From: Bacteroidota bacterium
GTDB taxonomy: Bacteria; Bacteroidota; Ignavibacteria; Ignavibacteriales; Melioribacteraceae
Length of the DNA: 11,141 nt
Reading direction: 5' to 3'
NCBI GenBank assembly: GCA_023453125.1
Contig: JAEXUB010000070.1
Location: forward strand, 1 to 11,141
Under the pieces are notes generated by a model that saw only the letters and a program-made list of their open reading frames with translations, was not told the DNA's origin and searched no databases. A program made the translations under genes and the position numbers. The first letter of the stretch is position 1. Every line of letters begins with the position of its first letter. Positions 1 through 7,756 of this stretch are shown here, piece by piece.

Positions 1-633
1 GATGTATACCAAAGTAAAATGGTAGTTTCGTGCGCCGGACTACAGTCAGACAGAATCGCACGTCTTACCCATCCCAATCTTGAATTAAAGATAATTCCAT
101 TCCGCGGGGAATATTATAAGATACGTCCCGAAAAAGAGAATCTCGTTAATTCCCTTATTTATCCGGTGCCCAATCCGGCGTTCCCATTCCTGGGAGTCCA
201 TTTTACCCGGATGATTAATTGCGGAGTGGAAGCTGGCCCTAATGCAGTGCTTTCATTCAAAAGGGAAGGGTATAGCAAAACCTCTTTCAGCCCGGGGGAT
301 GCATTGGAAACATTCGCCTGGCCCGGATTCAGAAAAGTGATGTATAAATATTGGAAGACCGGAATGGGGGAATTCTACCGCTCATACAGCAAGACTGCCT
401 TTACAAATGCTCTGCGGAAATTGATACCCGGAATAAACAAAGAAGACCTTACTACCGGGGGGGCAGGCATTCGGGCTCAGGCCTGCGATAAATCGGGAGG
501 GCTGGTAGACGACTTTTATTTTGTTGAATCAAAGAATATATTACATATTTGCAATGCACCTTCTCCGGCGGCTACAGCATCTCTGGCCATCGGGGATTCA
601 ATTTCAGAGAAAATTTTAAAACAAATTAATTGA
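1..633 (+). CDS. lhgO: L-2-hydroxyglutarate oxidase, C-terminal part (5' end outside window)
   Basis: This FAD-dependent oxidoreductase (DAO superfamily) oxidises L-2-hydroxyglutarate to 2-oxoglutarate, a metabolite-repair reaction usually coupled to the membrane quinone pool. The frame is open from base 1, giving 210 codons, so the N-terminal half with the FAD-binding Rossmann motif lies upstream of the window; the family is about 400 residues long. Diagnostic stretches are CAGLQSDRIA, PFRGEYYK, FLGVHFTRMI followed by VEAGPNAVLSFKREGY, GGAGIRAQA, GGLVDDF and the C-terminal NAPSPAATASLAIG, which closes the FAD site. It ends in TGA at 631-633. The next gene begins 9 bp later in the same frame, so the two are probably co-transcribed, although no functional link to glycan synthesis is obvious. 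Recognition rests on these family motifs. The internal ATG at 19 is not the true start. Confidence 0.93.
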   Translation, partial: DVYQSKMVVSCAGLQSDRIARLTHPNLELKIIPFRGEYYKIRPEKENLVNSLIYPVPNPAFPFLGVHFTRMINCGVEAGPNAVLSFKREGYSKTSFSPGDALETFAWPGFRKVMYKYWKTGMGEFYRSYSKTAFTNALRKLIPGINKEDLTTGGAGIRAQACDKSGGLVDDFYFVESKNILHICNAPSPAATASLAIGDSISEKILKQIN

Positions 634-642
634 TATTTCAGC

Positions 643-2046
643 TTGAGCAAAAAATCAGAAAAAATACTGATTCTACTGGTTGACTTCTTAACTATGAATT
701 TTGCCCTTCTTCTCTATTTTTATTTGAGGGTAAACACAGGGTGGTTCGACCTCATTACGGAACCGGTGCTCCTCAGCACTATGTCCGCTGTATATATTTA
801 CTGGGTTGTTGTGTTCACTTTTGCGGGGATGTATAAGACCTGGTTTGCTAGCTCCCGCTTCGACGAGCTTTCAACACTCTTTAAGACCTCTTTCTTCGGA
901 GTCTTTATTCTTTTCTTTGTAATTATTTATGATGATTACATGAACGGAATGCCCCCGAAACCCCCTACATTTATTTTATTTTATTGGGGCATATTCCTTT
1001 TTCTGGTCGGCACCGGAAGAGTTGCTATCCGAAGCATTCAGCGCAGCCTTCTTATTAAAGGCATTGGAAGACGCAATGCATTAATTGTCGGTACGGGAGA
1101 TTCGGCACAGAGTGTTTATCAGATGGTTCTTAAACACCGCGGTTTAGGGCTAGATATTTCCGGTTTTATTGCCGAAAACAATGATGGAATTGAAAACAGC
1201 AGGCTTAACGGCAGCGTTGTTGGTTTTGTGGCTGAAATTAAAAATATTATTGAAGATAAAAATATCAAGACAGTATTAATTGCGCTTGAGCGTAACGAAG
1301 CGGAAATTATCTCCAATGTAATTGAAAAATGCGAAGGGACAAATGTTTCGCTTAAGATAGTACCTGATTTGTATGAGATAATAAGCGGGCAGGCGCGCAC
1401 AAGCCAGATTTACGGATTCCCTCTTATAGACATCATGCCCGAATTGATGCCCGAATGGGAAAAGAGTATGAAGCGGGGACTCGATATTATTATGTCTCTC
1501 CTCTTACTAATTTTCTCTCTGCCGGTAACTTTAGTAACTGCAATTGCTATAAAGCTTGAGAGCAGAGGGCCGGTATTCTATAAACAGGAGAGGATGGGGC
1601 TCAACGGTAAGATTTTCAAGATATACAAATTCCGCTCTATGGTGCAGGATGCCGAAGTTAAATCGGGGCCTGTCTGGTCTACTAAAGGAGATCCCAGAAT
1701 TACGAAAGTAGGTAAATTCATCCGCCGTGTTCGAATTGATGAAATACCCCAGATAATAAATATTCTTAAGGGGGAAATGAGTTTTGTCGGGCCCCGTCCC
1801 GAAAGGCCTTTCTTTGTTGAGAAACTTTCGCAGGAGATTCCTTTGTATAAGAGGAGGCTTAAAGTGCGTCCCGGCGTTACCGGCTGGGCACAGGTTAAGC
1901 ACAAATATGACGAGTCGATTGACGACGTTAAAGTCAAATTAAGATACGATCTGTTTTATATTGAAAATATATCTCTCAGAATGGATTTTAAAATAATTTT
2001 CCGTACAGTCTTTGTAGTCCTATTCGGAAAAGGGCATTACGAATAA
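643..2046 (+). CDS. Polyprenyl-phosphate sugar-1-phosphate transferase (initiating exopolysaccharide glycosylphosphotransferase)
   Basis: This 467-residue integral membrane enzyme of the WcaJ/WbaP/CpsE type transfers a sugar-1-phosphate from a nucleotide sugar to undecaprenyl phosphate, the first step in lipid-linked glycan assembly. Four hydrophobic segments lie at about residues 8-30, 47-64, 83-97 and 108-126. A Rossmann-like domain follows with LIVGTGDSAQ at about 147-156. The catalytic domain begins with a membrane-embedded helix near 281-303. Its motifs are all intact: GPVFYKQERMG (309-319), KFRSM (329-333), DPRITKVG (350-357), the DE dyad in RIDEIPQ (366-367), SFVGPRPERP (380-389) and RPGVTGWAQV (409-418). 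The start is a TTG; an ATG at 694 would remove half of the first membrane helix. No clear Shine-Dalgarno site is seen. The sugar donor cannot be told from sequence. Confidence 0.93.
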   Translation: MSKKSEKILILLVDFLTMNFALLLYFYLRVNTGWFDLITEPVLLSTMSAVYIYWVVVFTFAGMYKTWFASSRFDELSTLFKTSFFGVFILFFVIIYDDYMNGMPPKPPTFILFYWGIFLFLVGTGRVAIRSIQRSLLIKGIGRRNALIVGTGDSAQSVYQMVLKHRGLGLDISGFIAENNDGIENSRLNGSVVGFVAEIKNIIEDKNIKTVLIALERNEAEIISNVIEKCEGTNVSLKIVPDLYEIISGQARTSQIYGFPLIDIMPELMPEWEKSMKRGLDIIMSLLLLIFSLPVTLVTAIAIKLESRGPVFYKQERMGLNGKIFKIYKFRSMVQDAEVKSGPVWSTKGDPRITKVGKFIRRVRIDEIPQIINILKGEMSFVGPRPERPFFVEKLSQEIPLYKRRLKVRPGVTGWAQVKHKYDESIDDVKVKLRYDLFYIENISLRMDFKIIFRTVFVVLFGKGHYE

Positions 2047-2060
2047 ATTAGGAAACCGGC

Positions 2061-2777
2061 TTGAAAACAATTGTAATTATTCCGACTTATAACGAACTGG
2101 ACAATGTCCAAAAGCTTATTCCGTGCATTCTCGATATGCATCCCGATTTTCATATTCTTATTGTTGACGACGGTTCTCCCGACGGGACAGGCAATTTTGT
2201 TAAAGAATTAAGCCTGAAAGATGAGAGAGTTAAACTGCTTGAGAGAGGGAAAAAGCTTGGATTAGGCACTGCCTACGTTGCCGGCTTTAAATATATGCTT
2301 GCCAACGGATACGATCTGGCTATTCAGATGGATGCCGATTTTTCGCACGACCCGAAGGAATTAAAGAATTTTATTGAGGCCGCAAAGGAGAATGACCTGG
2401 TAATTGGGAGCCGGTATATTACCGGGGTTAACGTTGTTAACTGGCCTCTGCGAAGGCTTATGCTCAGCTATTTTGCGAATATCTATTCAAGGACAATTAC
2501 CGGCATACCGGTAAAGGACTGTACCGGCGGGTTTAAATGTTTCCGGAGGAAGGCTCTTGAATCAATTAATCTCAATAAAATAAAGTCTAACGGATACTCA
2601 TTCCAGATTGAAATGAATTTTAAAACCTGGAAAAACGGATTCAGGATAATTGAAATACCCATAATATTTGTAGACCGGGTTTTCGGCCATTCCAAAATGA
2701 GCAAGAGCATTGTCTATGAAGCCGTCTTTATGGTTTGGAAACTTAGAATTAAGAGTATTTTCGGGAAATTGAATTAA
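2061..2777 (+). CDS. DPM1-like polyprenol-phosphate mannosyltransferase (GT2)
   Basis: This 238-residue GT-A fold glycosyltransferase of family GT2 resembles polyprenol-monophosphomannose synthases, which move mannose from GDP-mannose to a polyprenyl phosphate. Visible motifs are IPTYNELDNV (7-16), VDDGSPDGTG (35-44), the metal-binding D91-A-D93 in MDADFSHDP, GSRY (116-119), DCTGGFKCFRR (153-163), GYSFQIEM (178-185) and VDRVFGHSKMS (204-214). It ends soon after the catalytic domain and lacks the C-terminal membrane domain (GtrA-like) found in some archaeal and bacterial relatives, so it is probably a peripheral membrane protein. The start is TTG, supported by AGGA at 2050-2053 seven bases upstream. 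It sits 14 bp after the initiating transferase and 3 bp before the GT2 fusion gene. The exact sugar (mannose or glucose) is inferred from family similarity only. Confidence 0.88.
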   Translation: MKTIVIIPTYNELDNVQKLIPCILDMHPDFHILIVDDGSPDGTGNFVKELSLKDERVKLLERGKKLGLGTAYVAGFKYMLANGYDLAIQMDADFSHDPKELKNFIEAAKENDLVIGSRYITGVNVVNWPLRRLMLSYFANIYSRTITGIPVKDCTGGFKCFRRKALESINLNKIKSNGYSFQIEMNFKTWKNGFRIIEIPIIFVDRVFGHSKMSKSIVYEAVFMVWKLRIKSIFGKLN

Positions 2778-2780
2778 GTT

Positions 2781-4766
2781 ATGACTGATCTCTCAATTAT
2801 TATAGTTAACTACAACGTTAAGGAGTTTGTACAGAACCTTCTCTACTCTATTGAGAAGGCCCGGCAGAACTATAATATTGAGATTTTTGTAATAGATAAT
2901 GCATCCGATGACGGAAGCGTGGAAATTATAAGAGAAAAGTTTCCAAACGTAAATCTGATTGCGAATAAGACTAATATCGGATTCGGCGCGGCTAATAACC
3001 TCGCAATGTCAAAATCTAAAGGGAAATATCTTCTTCTTATAAATCCTGATACAATTGTTAAGGAAGATACATTCCAGAAAATGATTGAATTTTTTGAATC
3101 ACATCCCGATGCCGGAATTGCCGGGTGTAAGGTTCTTAATCCCGACGGCACTCTTCAGCTAGCCTGCCGGAGAAGTTTCCCCGGTCCCTGGACTTCATTT
3201 ACCAAGGTAACCGGCCTCAGCGCACTGTTCCCGAAAAGCAGGCTCCTGGCCCGCTATAATCTTACCTATCTTGACGAGAATAAAACCTATGAGGTTGATG
3301 CCGTTTCCGGCTCATTTATGATGATGCGCAAAGAGGCATATGATAAGATCGGAGGATTCGACGAGCAGTTCTTTATGTATGGAGAGGATATTGACCTCTG
3401 CTACCGGACTCAGAAGGCAGGATACAAAGTCTATTATGTACACGAAACCGAGATAATTCATTACAAGGGGGAAAGCACAAAGAGAAGCAGCATAGATGAA
3501 ACAAAAGTGTTTTATCAGGCAATGCACCTTTTTGTACGCAAGCATTTATCCTCTTCATTTATTGTCGAGATAATTCTTCAGTTTGCAATCTTCGTAAGAA
3601 AGATTTTCGCGTTTCTGAATGTTTATAAGGTCGTAATCCTGGGGATGCTGCTCGATTTTGTAATCTATACCGGGGCTCTTTACGCGGCGGAAAAAATATA
3701 CGGTGTTTATAAGGATTATGCATTCCCTGAGGGGACAAAGCCGTGGGTTTATATAGTCCCCGCGTTAATTCAGGTTATTGTTTCATCCATCTCGGTAGCG
3801 TATAAAAAGAATTCCGTTTCAATCCTTCGAAGCCTTATATCTTTATTCTTCGGTCTTCTTTTCCTTTCCACAATTACTTACTTCTTCAAGGATGTAGCAT
3901 TCAGCCGCGCTCTGTTAATAATAAATTACCTCCTGCTTGCAATAGCATTCCCGTTATGGCGTATAATCTTTAAAGCAAAGTTCAGGCTAGGAGTTCTTGC
4001 CGAGTCAAGAAAAATGCGCACCCTTGTAGTCGGGACAGGAGAGAATGCAATCCGCCTGGCCCGGAAACTTGATGCAAGCTATACCAGTATTTACACTGTT
4101 GTGGGGCTTATATCGCAGACGAGAAAAGAGATAGGGGATAAGCACGAAAAGTATGCCGTTGCCGGCAGTTTCGAAAATATAAGAAAAGTGATTAGCGAAA
4201 ACAGAATTGATAAGGTTATCTTCTCATCGGAGGATATTTCATATAACCGAATGTTCTCGGTCGTTGCGGACTGCCAGGGGGAGAATGTTGAATTTGTAGT
4301 AGCCGGAAACGACCTTAATTATATGGTGGGCAAATCATCCATCTCTATGCTGGACGACATTCCTCTTCTCAAAGTGCAGTATAATATTTCGGAGCTTCTG
4401 CACAGGGGTACTAAGAGGACTCTGGATTTAATTCTTTCGTTAATACTGCTGATTTTTGCATACCCGTTCTTTAAACTTGCGGGTATATTTTCAACTTCAA
4501 TGAGTCCCCTAAAAGAATTTATTGCCGGGCTTCCGAAGGTTTTGCGAGGCAGATACAGTTTTGTCGGGCCGAAAGAGAATGTTCAATACGACGGCCTCTA
4601 TGTGGGGAAACCCGGATTGACCGGATTGTGGTTTACTGAAAATACAGATCTGACTGACGCGCAGGAAAACAAAAAGCTTGATATTTACTATGCAAAGAAC
4701 CAGAATGTATGGCTTGACCTTGAAATTATCGGCAAATCATTTTCAAAAATGTTTTACGGAGAATAA
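2781..4766 (+). CDS. GT2 glycosyltransferase fused to a degenerate polyprenyl glycosylphosphotransferase module
   Basis: This is a two-part protein of 661 residues. Residues 1-260 are a WbbL/rhamnosyltransferase-like GT2 domain with IIIVNYNVKEF (6-16), VIDNASDDGS (37-46), NIGFGAANN (65-73), the DXD-equivalent INPDT (87-91), VSGSFMMMR (175-183), and FMYGEDIDLCYR (198-209), whose ED pair fits the catalytic-base region. Residues 265-395 contain about four or five hydrophobic segments. Residues 411-530 form a Rossmann-like domain starting RTLVVGTGENA, and residues 543-661 resemble the end of a bacterial sugar transferase (KRTLDLILSLILLIFAYP, YSFVGPKEN, KPGLTGLW). The tail matches the layout of the 643-2046 product, but the segment with KFRSM and the DE dyad is absent, about 55 residues shorter. 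The C-terminal part is therefore probably not catalytic. The gene starts at ATG, 3 bp after the previous stop. The acceptor and donor are unknown. Confidence 0.87.
   Translation: MTDLSIIIVNYNVKEFVQNLLYSIEKARQNYNIEIFVIDNASDDGSVEIIREKFPNVNLIANKTNIGFGAANNLAMSKSKGKYLLLINPDTIVKEDTFQKMIEFFESHPDAGIAGCKVLNPDGTLQLACRRSFPGPWTSFTKVTGLSALFPKSRLLARYNLTYLDENKTYEVDAVSGSFMMMRKEAYDKIGGFDEQFFMYGEDIDLCYRTQKAGYKVYYVHETEIIHYKGESTKRSSIDETKVFYQAMHLFVRKHLSSSFIVEIILQFAIFVRKIFAFLNVYKVVILGMLLDFVIYTGALYAAEKIYGVYKDYAFPEGTKPWVYIVPALIQVIVSSISVAYKKNSVSILRSLISLFFGLLFLSTITYFFKDVAFSRALLIINYLLLAIAFPLWRIIFKAKFRLGVLAESRKMRTLVVGTGENAIRLARKLDASYTSIYTVVGLISQTRKEIGDKHEKYAVAGSFENIRKVISENRIDKVIFSSEDISYNRMFSVVADCQGENVEFVVAGNDLNYMVGKSSISMLDDIPLLKVQYNISELLHRGTKRTLDLILSLILLIFAYPFFKLAGIFSTSMSPLKEFIAGLPKVLRGRYSFVGPKENVQYDGLYVGKPGLTGLWFTENTDLTDAQENKKLDIYYAKNQNVWLDLEIIGKSFSKMFYGE
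4758..4761 (+). promoter_or_regulatory. Ribosome binding site for accA
   Basis: GGAG lies seven bases before the GTG at 4769, inside the last codons of the upstream glycosyltransferase gene. It supports the GTG start and suggests translational coupling to the gene before it. Confidence 0.55.
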
Positions 4767-4768
4767 AA

Positions 4769-5719
4769 GTGGCAAAATATATATTGGATTTTGAAAAACC
4801 GATTCTTGAGCTTGAACATAAAGTAAGCGAAATGAAAAAGCTTGAGGATAACCTCGATATCAAAGAGGAAATAAAGAGTCTTGAAGAGAAAGTAATAAGC
4901 CTCAAGAAATCCATTTATGATAATCTGACCAGATGGCAGAGAGTTCAGCTGGCGCGCCATCCCGAACGCCCTTATACTCTCGATTATATCCTTATGATTA
5001 CAGAGGATTTTATTGAGCTTCACGGCGACCGCCAGTTTAAGGATGATAAAGCGGTAATAGGAGGATTCTGCAGGATTGATGAGCACAAGGTAATGCTAAT
5101 CGGACAGCAGAAAGGGAGAGATACCAGGCAGAACGTATACAGGAACTTCGGAATGATGAATCCCGAAGGTTACCGCAAGGCTCTACGATTAATGAAACTT
5201 GCCGAAAAATATAACAAACCGGTTATTACTTTTATAGACACTCCCGGGGCATATCCGGGCCTGGAAGCAGAACAGAGAGGGCAGGCGGAAGCCATTGCCC
5301 GCAACCTTATGGAAATGAGCCGCCTTAGAGTTCCTATTATTGTTGTTATTATAGGAGAAGGGGCAAGCGGCGGAGCTCTTGGAATGGGAGTAGGGGATAG
5401 AATTCTTATGCTTCAGAATACCTGGTATTCGGTTATCAGTCCTGAATCCTGTTCCAGCATTCTATGGCGAAGCTGGGATTATAAGGAACAGGCGGCTGAA
5501 GCTCTTAAGCTTTCGGCTCAGGACCTTCTTGAACAGGGCATTATTGACAGGATTGTACCGGAACCTCTTGGCGGCGCGCATAAAGACCATAAACTGATGG
5601 CCGCAATTCTTAAGACTGTTCTTAAAGAGGAGCTTTCTTCATTTGCAAAAGCCGATCCGAAAAAATTCCTCGACAAGAGAATTAAAAAATTCGGAAAAAT
5701 GGGCGCATTTATTGAATAA
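4769..5719 (+). CDS. accA: Acetyl-CoA carboxylase carboxyltransferase subunit alpha
   Basis: AccA pairs with AccD to form the carboxyltransferase that moves CO2 from carboxybiotin to acetyl-CoA, producing malonyl-CoA for fatty-acid synthesis in the cytosol. At 316 residues it is full length. The N-terminal 50 residues are charged and helical. The crotonase-like core then shows HGDRQFKDDKAVIGG (85-99), IGQQKGRDT (111-119), RNFGMMNPEGYRKA (125-138), FIDTPGAYPG (155-164), IGEGASGGALGMGVGD (195-210) with the oxyanion-hole glycines, and YSVISPESCSSILWRSW (220-236). The start is GTG at 4769, two bases after the preceding TAA, with GGAG at 4758-4761 as a well-placed ribosome binding site; the product begins MAKYILDFE, typical of the family. 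Its place inside a glycan gene run looks like operon packing rather than a shared pathway. No accD is in the window. Confidence 0.96.
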   Translation: MAKYILDFEKPILELEHKVSEMKKLEDNLDIKEEIKSLEEKVISLKKSIYDNLTRWQRVQLARHPERPYTLDYILMITEDFIELHGDRQFKDDKAVIGGFCRIDEHKVMLIGQQKGRDTRQNVYRNFGMMNPEGYRKALRLMKLAEKYNKPVITFIDTPGAYPGLEAEQRGQAEAIARNLMEMSRLRVPIIVVIIGEGASGGALGMGVGDRILMLQNTWYSVISPESCSSILWRSWDYKEQAAEALKLSAQDLLEQGIIDRIVPEPLGGAHKDHKLMAAILKTVLKEELSSFAKADPKKFLDKRIKKFGKMGAFIE

Positions 5720-5736
5720 TATTATTTCGGAATAAA

Positions 5737-6150
5737 ATGATTGTAAGCAAAACAAATATTAGAGTACGCTACGCCGATACGGACAAAATGCAGTTCGTAT
5801 ATAACGGAAAATATCTGGAATATTTTGAAGTCGGCAGAACCGAACTCCTCCGCAACTGCGGCCTCCCCTATGCTGAAGTTGAAAAGAAAGGATATCAGCT
5901 TCCACTGATTGAAGCGGGAGTGAAATATTTTAAACCTGCAGTTTATGACGACCTTCTCGAAATTGAAGCGGTTGTTAAGGATATATTTTCGGCAAAGCTC
6001 ACAATAGAATATACAATCCGCAGAGCGGGAACCGAAGAGATAATTACACGGGGTTTTACTACGCATATGTTTATTAAGGTCGATACTAAAAAGGCGGTAA
6101 GGCCTCCGGAATTCTATGTTGAAAAGCTAAAACCCTATTTCGAAAATTAA
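5737..6150 (+). CDS. Acyl-CoA thioesterase, YbgC/4-hydroxybenzoyl-CoA thioesterase family (hot-dog fold)
   Basis: This 137-residue single-domain hot-dog protein is predicted to hydrolyse acyl-CoA thioesters in the cytosol. The family signature RVRYADTDKMQFVYNGKY runs from residue 9 to 26 and contains the expected catalytic aspartate D16. It is followed by FEVGRTELLR (30-39) and a C-terminal sheet ending at THMFIKVD. Many members have a histidine in the VYH-x-x-Y part; here it is asparagine (N23), a variation to note but not evidence of inactivity. The start is ATG at 5737, 17 bp after accA, with a weak GGA at 5729-5731. In proteobacteria the relative ybgC sits with tol-pal; here it is next to accA, which suggests a role in acyl-CoA turnover. 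The substrate chain length is unknown. Confidence 0.9.
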   Translation: MIVSKTNIRVRYADTDKMQFVYNGKYLEYFEVGRTELLRNCGLPYAEVEKKGYQLPLIEAGVKYFKPAVYDDLLEIEAVVKDIFSAKLTIEYTIRRAGTEEIITRGFTTHMFIKVDTKKAVRPPEFYVEKLKPYFEN

Positions 6151-6161
6151 GGCACTTTACA

Positions 6162-7625
6162 ATGAGCATATCGGGGAAACTGAAAGAACTTACTAAAGAT
6201 ACTGCCGTCTACGGAATTAGCACTGTAGTAGGGCGGTTTTTACAGTTTCTGCTGGTTCCCTTTTATACAAACCTTCTTGAACCCGGGGATTACGGAATAA
6301 GCTCCAATATTTATGCCTACATTGCTTTTATCTCCCTGGTTTACAGCTACGGGATGGACGTGGCATTCCAGAAATATGCGGCAAACGCGGAGTATGAAGA
6401 GAAGAAGAGCCTCTTCTCAACCACATACATTTTTCTTATGTCTACTTCCATAATTCTATCGGTAATTCTCTTCTTCGGAAGCGGTGCAATGAACGCTCTT
6501 ATGGAAGTTAAGAAATATACAAACCTTATTTATTATATGATTCTGATAATGCTTTTCGACGTGGCGGCCGTTGTGCCGTTTGCCAATCTCCGCCTCGAAA
6601 GAAAAGCGCGTAAATTTGCACTCATTAAAATTGTAAACATACTCCTCCAGATTGTTCTGAATTTCATATTAATAATGAAAGCGGGTATGGGAATAGAGGC
6701 TATTTTTATAAGCAATCTTGCGGCGTCGGTTCTTACTTTCTTAATGCTCATTAATGAAATACGCAGGTTTATTATACTCAAAATAGATAAGGGCATTCTT
6801 AAGAAGATGCTTTTCTTTGCACTTCCTTACCTGCCGGCGAGCCTTGGGGCTACAATAGTACAGGTGGTTGACAGGCCTCTTGTTATGAGAATGGCTGGGG
6901 AGGACCTGTGCGGTATTTATCAGGCAAACTATAAGCTTGGAATTTTTATGATGCTTATAGTTTCAATGTTCCAGTACGCCTGGCAGCCTTTTCTACTTAC
7001 CAATGCAAAGGAGAAAAACGCAAAAGAGATTTTTTCAAAGGTACTTACCCTTTTTATGATTGCAGCATCTTTTATATGGATATTCATAAGCCTTTTCATA
7101 GACAATCTGATTACTCTTAAAATATTCGGTCATTCATTCTTCGGACCCAAATATCAGATGGGATGGGAAATCGTTCCCGTAATTCTCCTTGGTTATCTCT
7201 TCCACGGAATGTATGTAAATTTTACTGCCGGTGTATATATTGAGGAAAAGAATAAATACCTTCCTTTCATAACAGGGGCGGGGGCCTTAATCAATGTTAT
7301 TGTTAACCTGCTTCTCATTCCGGTTCTGGGAATTATGGGGGCCGCGCTCGCAACCCTTGCGAGCTATATATTGATGTCGGGCCTTATATTTATCCTTGCA
7401 CAGAAATATTACCGTATTGATTATGAATACAGGAAAGTAATTACGGTACTGCTTCTTATTATCTTAAGCGCCGCGGCCTACTATTTCTTCTTTTATACAA
7501 ATCAATTGAATATAATAAGCAAAACGGGAATACTTGCATCATTTGTCTTTCTGATGTTCTCATTAAAAGTTATCAACAGGAACGAAATTTCCTCTGCAGT
7601 AAGGGCGCTTCTGAAAAAGAAATAG
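6162..7625 (+). CDS. Polysaccharide/oligosaccharide flippase, Wzx-like (MVF/MATE superfamily)
   Basis: This is a 487-residue very hydrophobic protein with roughly 12-14 membrane segments spread from residue 15 to 470, as expected of flippases that carry undecaprenyl-pyrophosphate-linked glycans from the cytoplasmic to the outer leaflet of the inner membrane. The N-terminus, with GISTVVGRFLQFLLVPFYTN then LLEPGDYG, is characteristic of the Polysacc_synt family. Another family-like stretch is ALPYLPASLG (around 220), and GAALATLASY lies in a late helix. The C-terminus is short and basic (LLKKK). The start is ATG, 11 bp after the thioesterase gene, with AAGG at 6149-6152 as a weak ribosome binding site. 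It stops at TAG, and a TAA lies 16 codons further in frame. The genetic context with two glycosyltransferases and an initiating transferase supports glycan export; the cargo is not known. Confidence 0.9.
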   Translation: MSISGKLKELTKDTAVYGISTVVGRFLQFLLVPFYTNLLEPGDYGISSNIYAYIAFISLVYSYGMDVAFQKYAANAEYEEKKSLFSTTYIFLMSTSIILSVILFFGSGAMNALMEVKKYTNLIYYMILIMLFDVAAVVPFANLRLERKARKFALIKIVNILLQIVLNFILIMKAGMGIEAIFISNLAASVLTFLMLINEIRRFIILKIDKGILKKMLFFALPYLPASLGATIVQVVDRPLVMRMAGEDLCGIYQANYKLGIFMMLIVSMFQYAWQPFLLTNAKEKNAKEIFSKVLTLFMIAASFIWIFISLFIDNLITLKIFGHSFFGPKYQMGWEIVPVILLGYLFHGMYVNFTAGVYIEEKNKYLPFITGAGALINVIVNLLLIPVLGIMGAALATLASYILMSGLIFILAQKYYRIDYEYRKVITVLLLIILSAAAYYFFFYTNQLNIISKTGILASFVFLMFSLKVINRNEISSAVRALLKKK

Positions 7626-7756
7626 ATATTCCCCTTCAAACCGCATCAAATTCGCAGAAAAAACAGTCTTAATTAAAAGAGAAAAATTTATTTTACTTCA
7701 AAGTAGGAAATTATCCTTTCAGAGATTAATTTAAGCCTGAAATTCAAAGGTGTTGG
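7626..7756. other. Intergenic region between the flippase gene and dut
   Basis: This AT-rich gap of 131 bp is the longest in the window and the natural place for the dut-dnaE promoter. I see no GC-rich hairpin followed by a T run, so no intrinsic terminator is called. A small dyad, TACTT-CA-AAGTA at 7694-7705, followed by AGGA-AATTA-TCCT at 7705-7717, could be an operator or chance. No convincing -35/-10 pair or Bacteroidota-type TAnnTTTG box was found. Confidence 0.4.
7746..7752 (+). promoter_or_regulatory. Ribosome binding site for dut
   Basis: AAAGGTG lies four bases before the ATG at 7757 and is among the strongest Shine-Dalgarno-like sites in the window. It fixes the dut start. Confidence 0.5.

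Noticed and set aside
2497..2514. Perfect hairpin TTACCGG-CATA-CCGGTAA
   Set aside because: It lies in the middle of the DPM1-like coding frame with no T run after it. CCGG-rich codons are frequent in this genome, so chance is the simplest explanation.
7626..7756. Promoter and terminator for the dut-dnaE unit
   Set aside because: The position is right, but no hairpin with a T tract and no clear promoter boxes could be found. The small dyads are too short to call.
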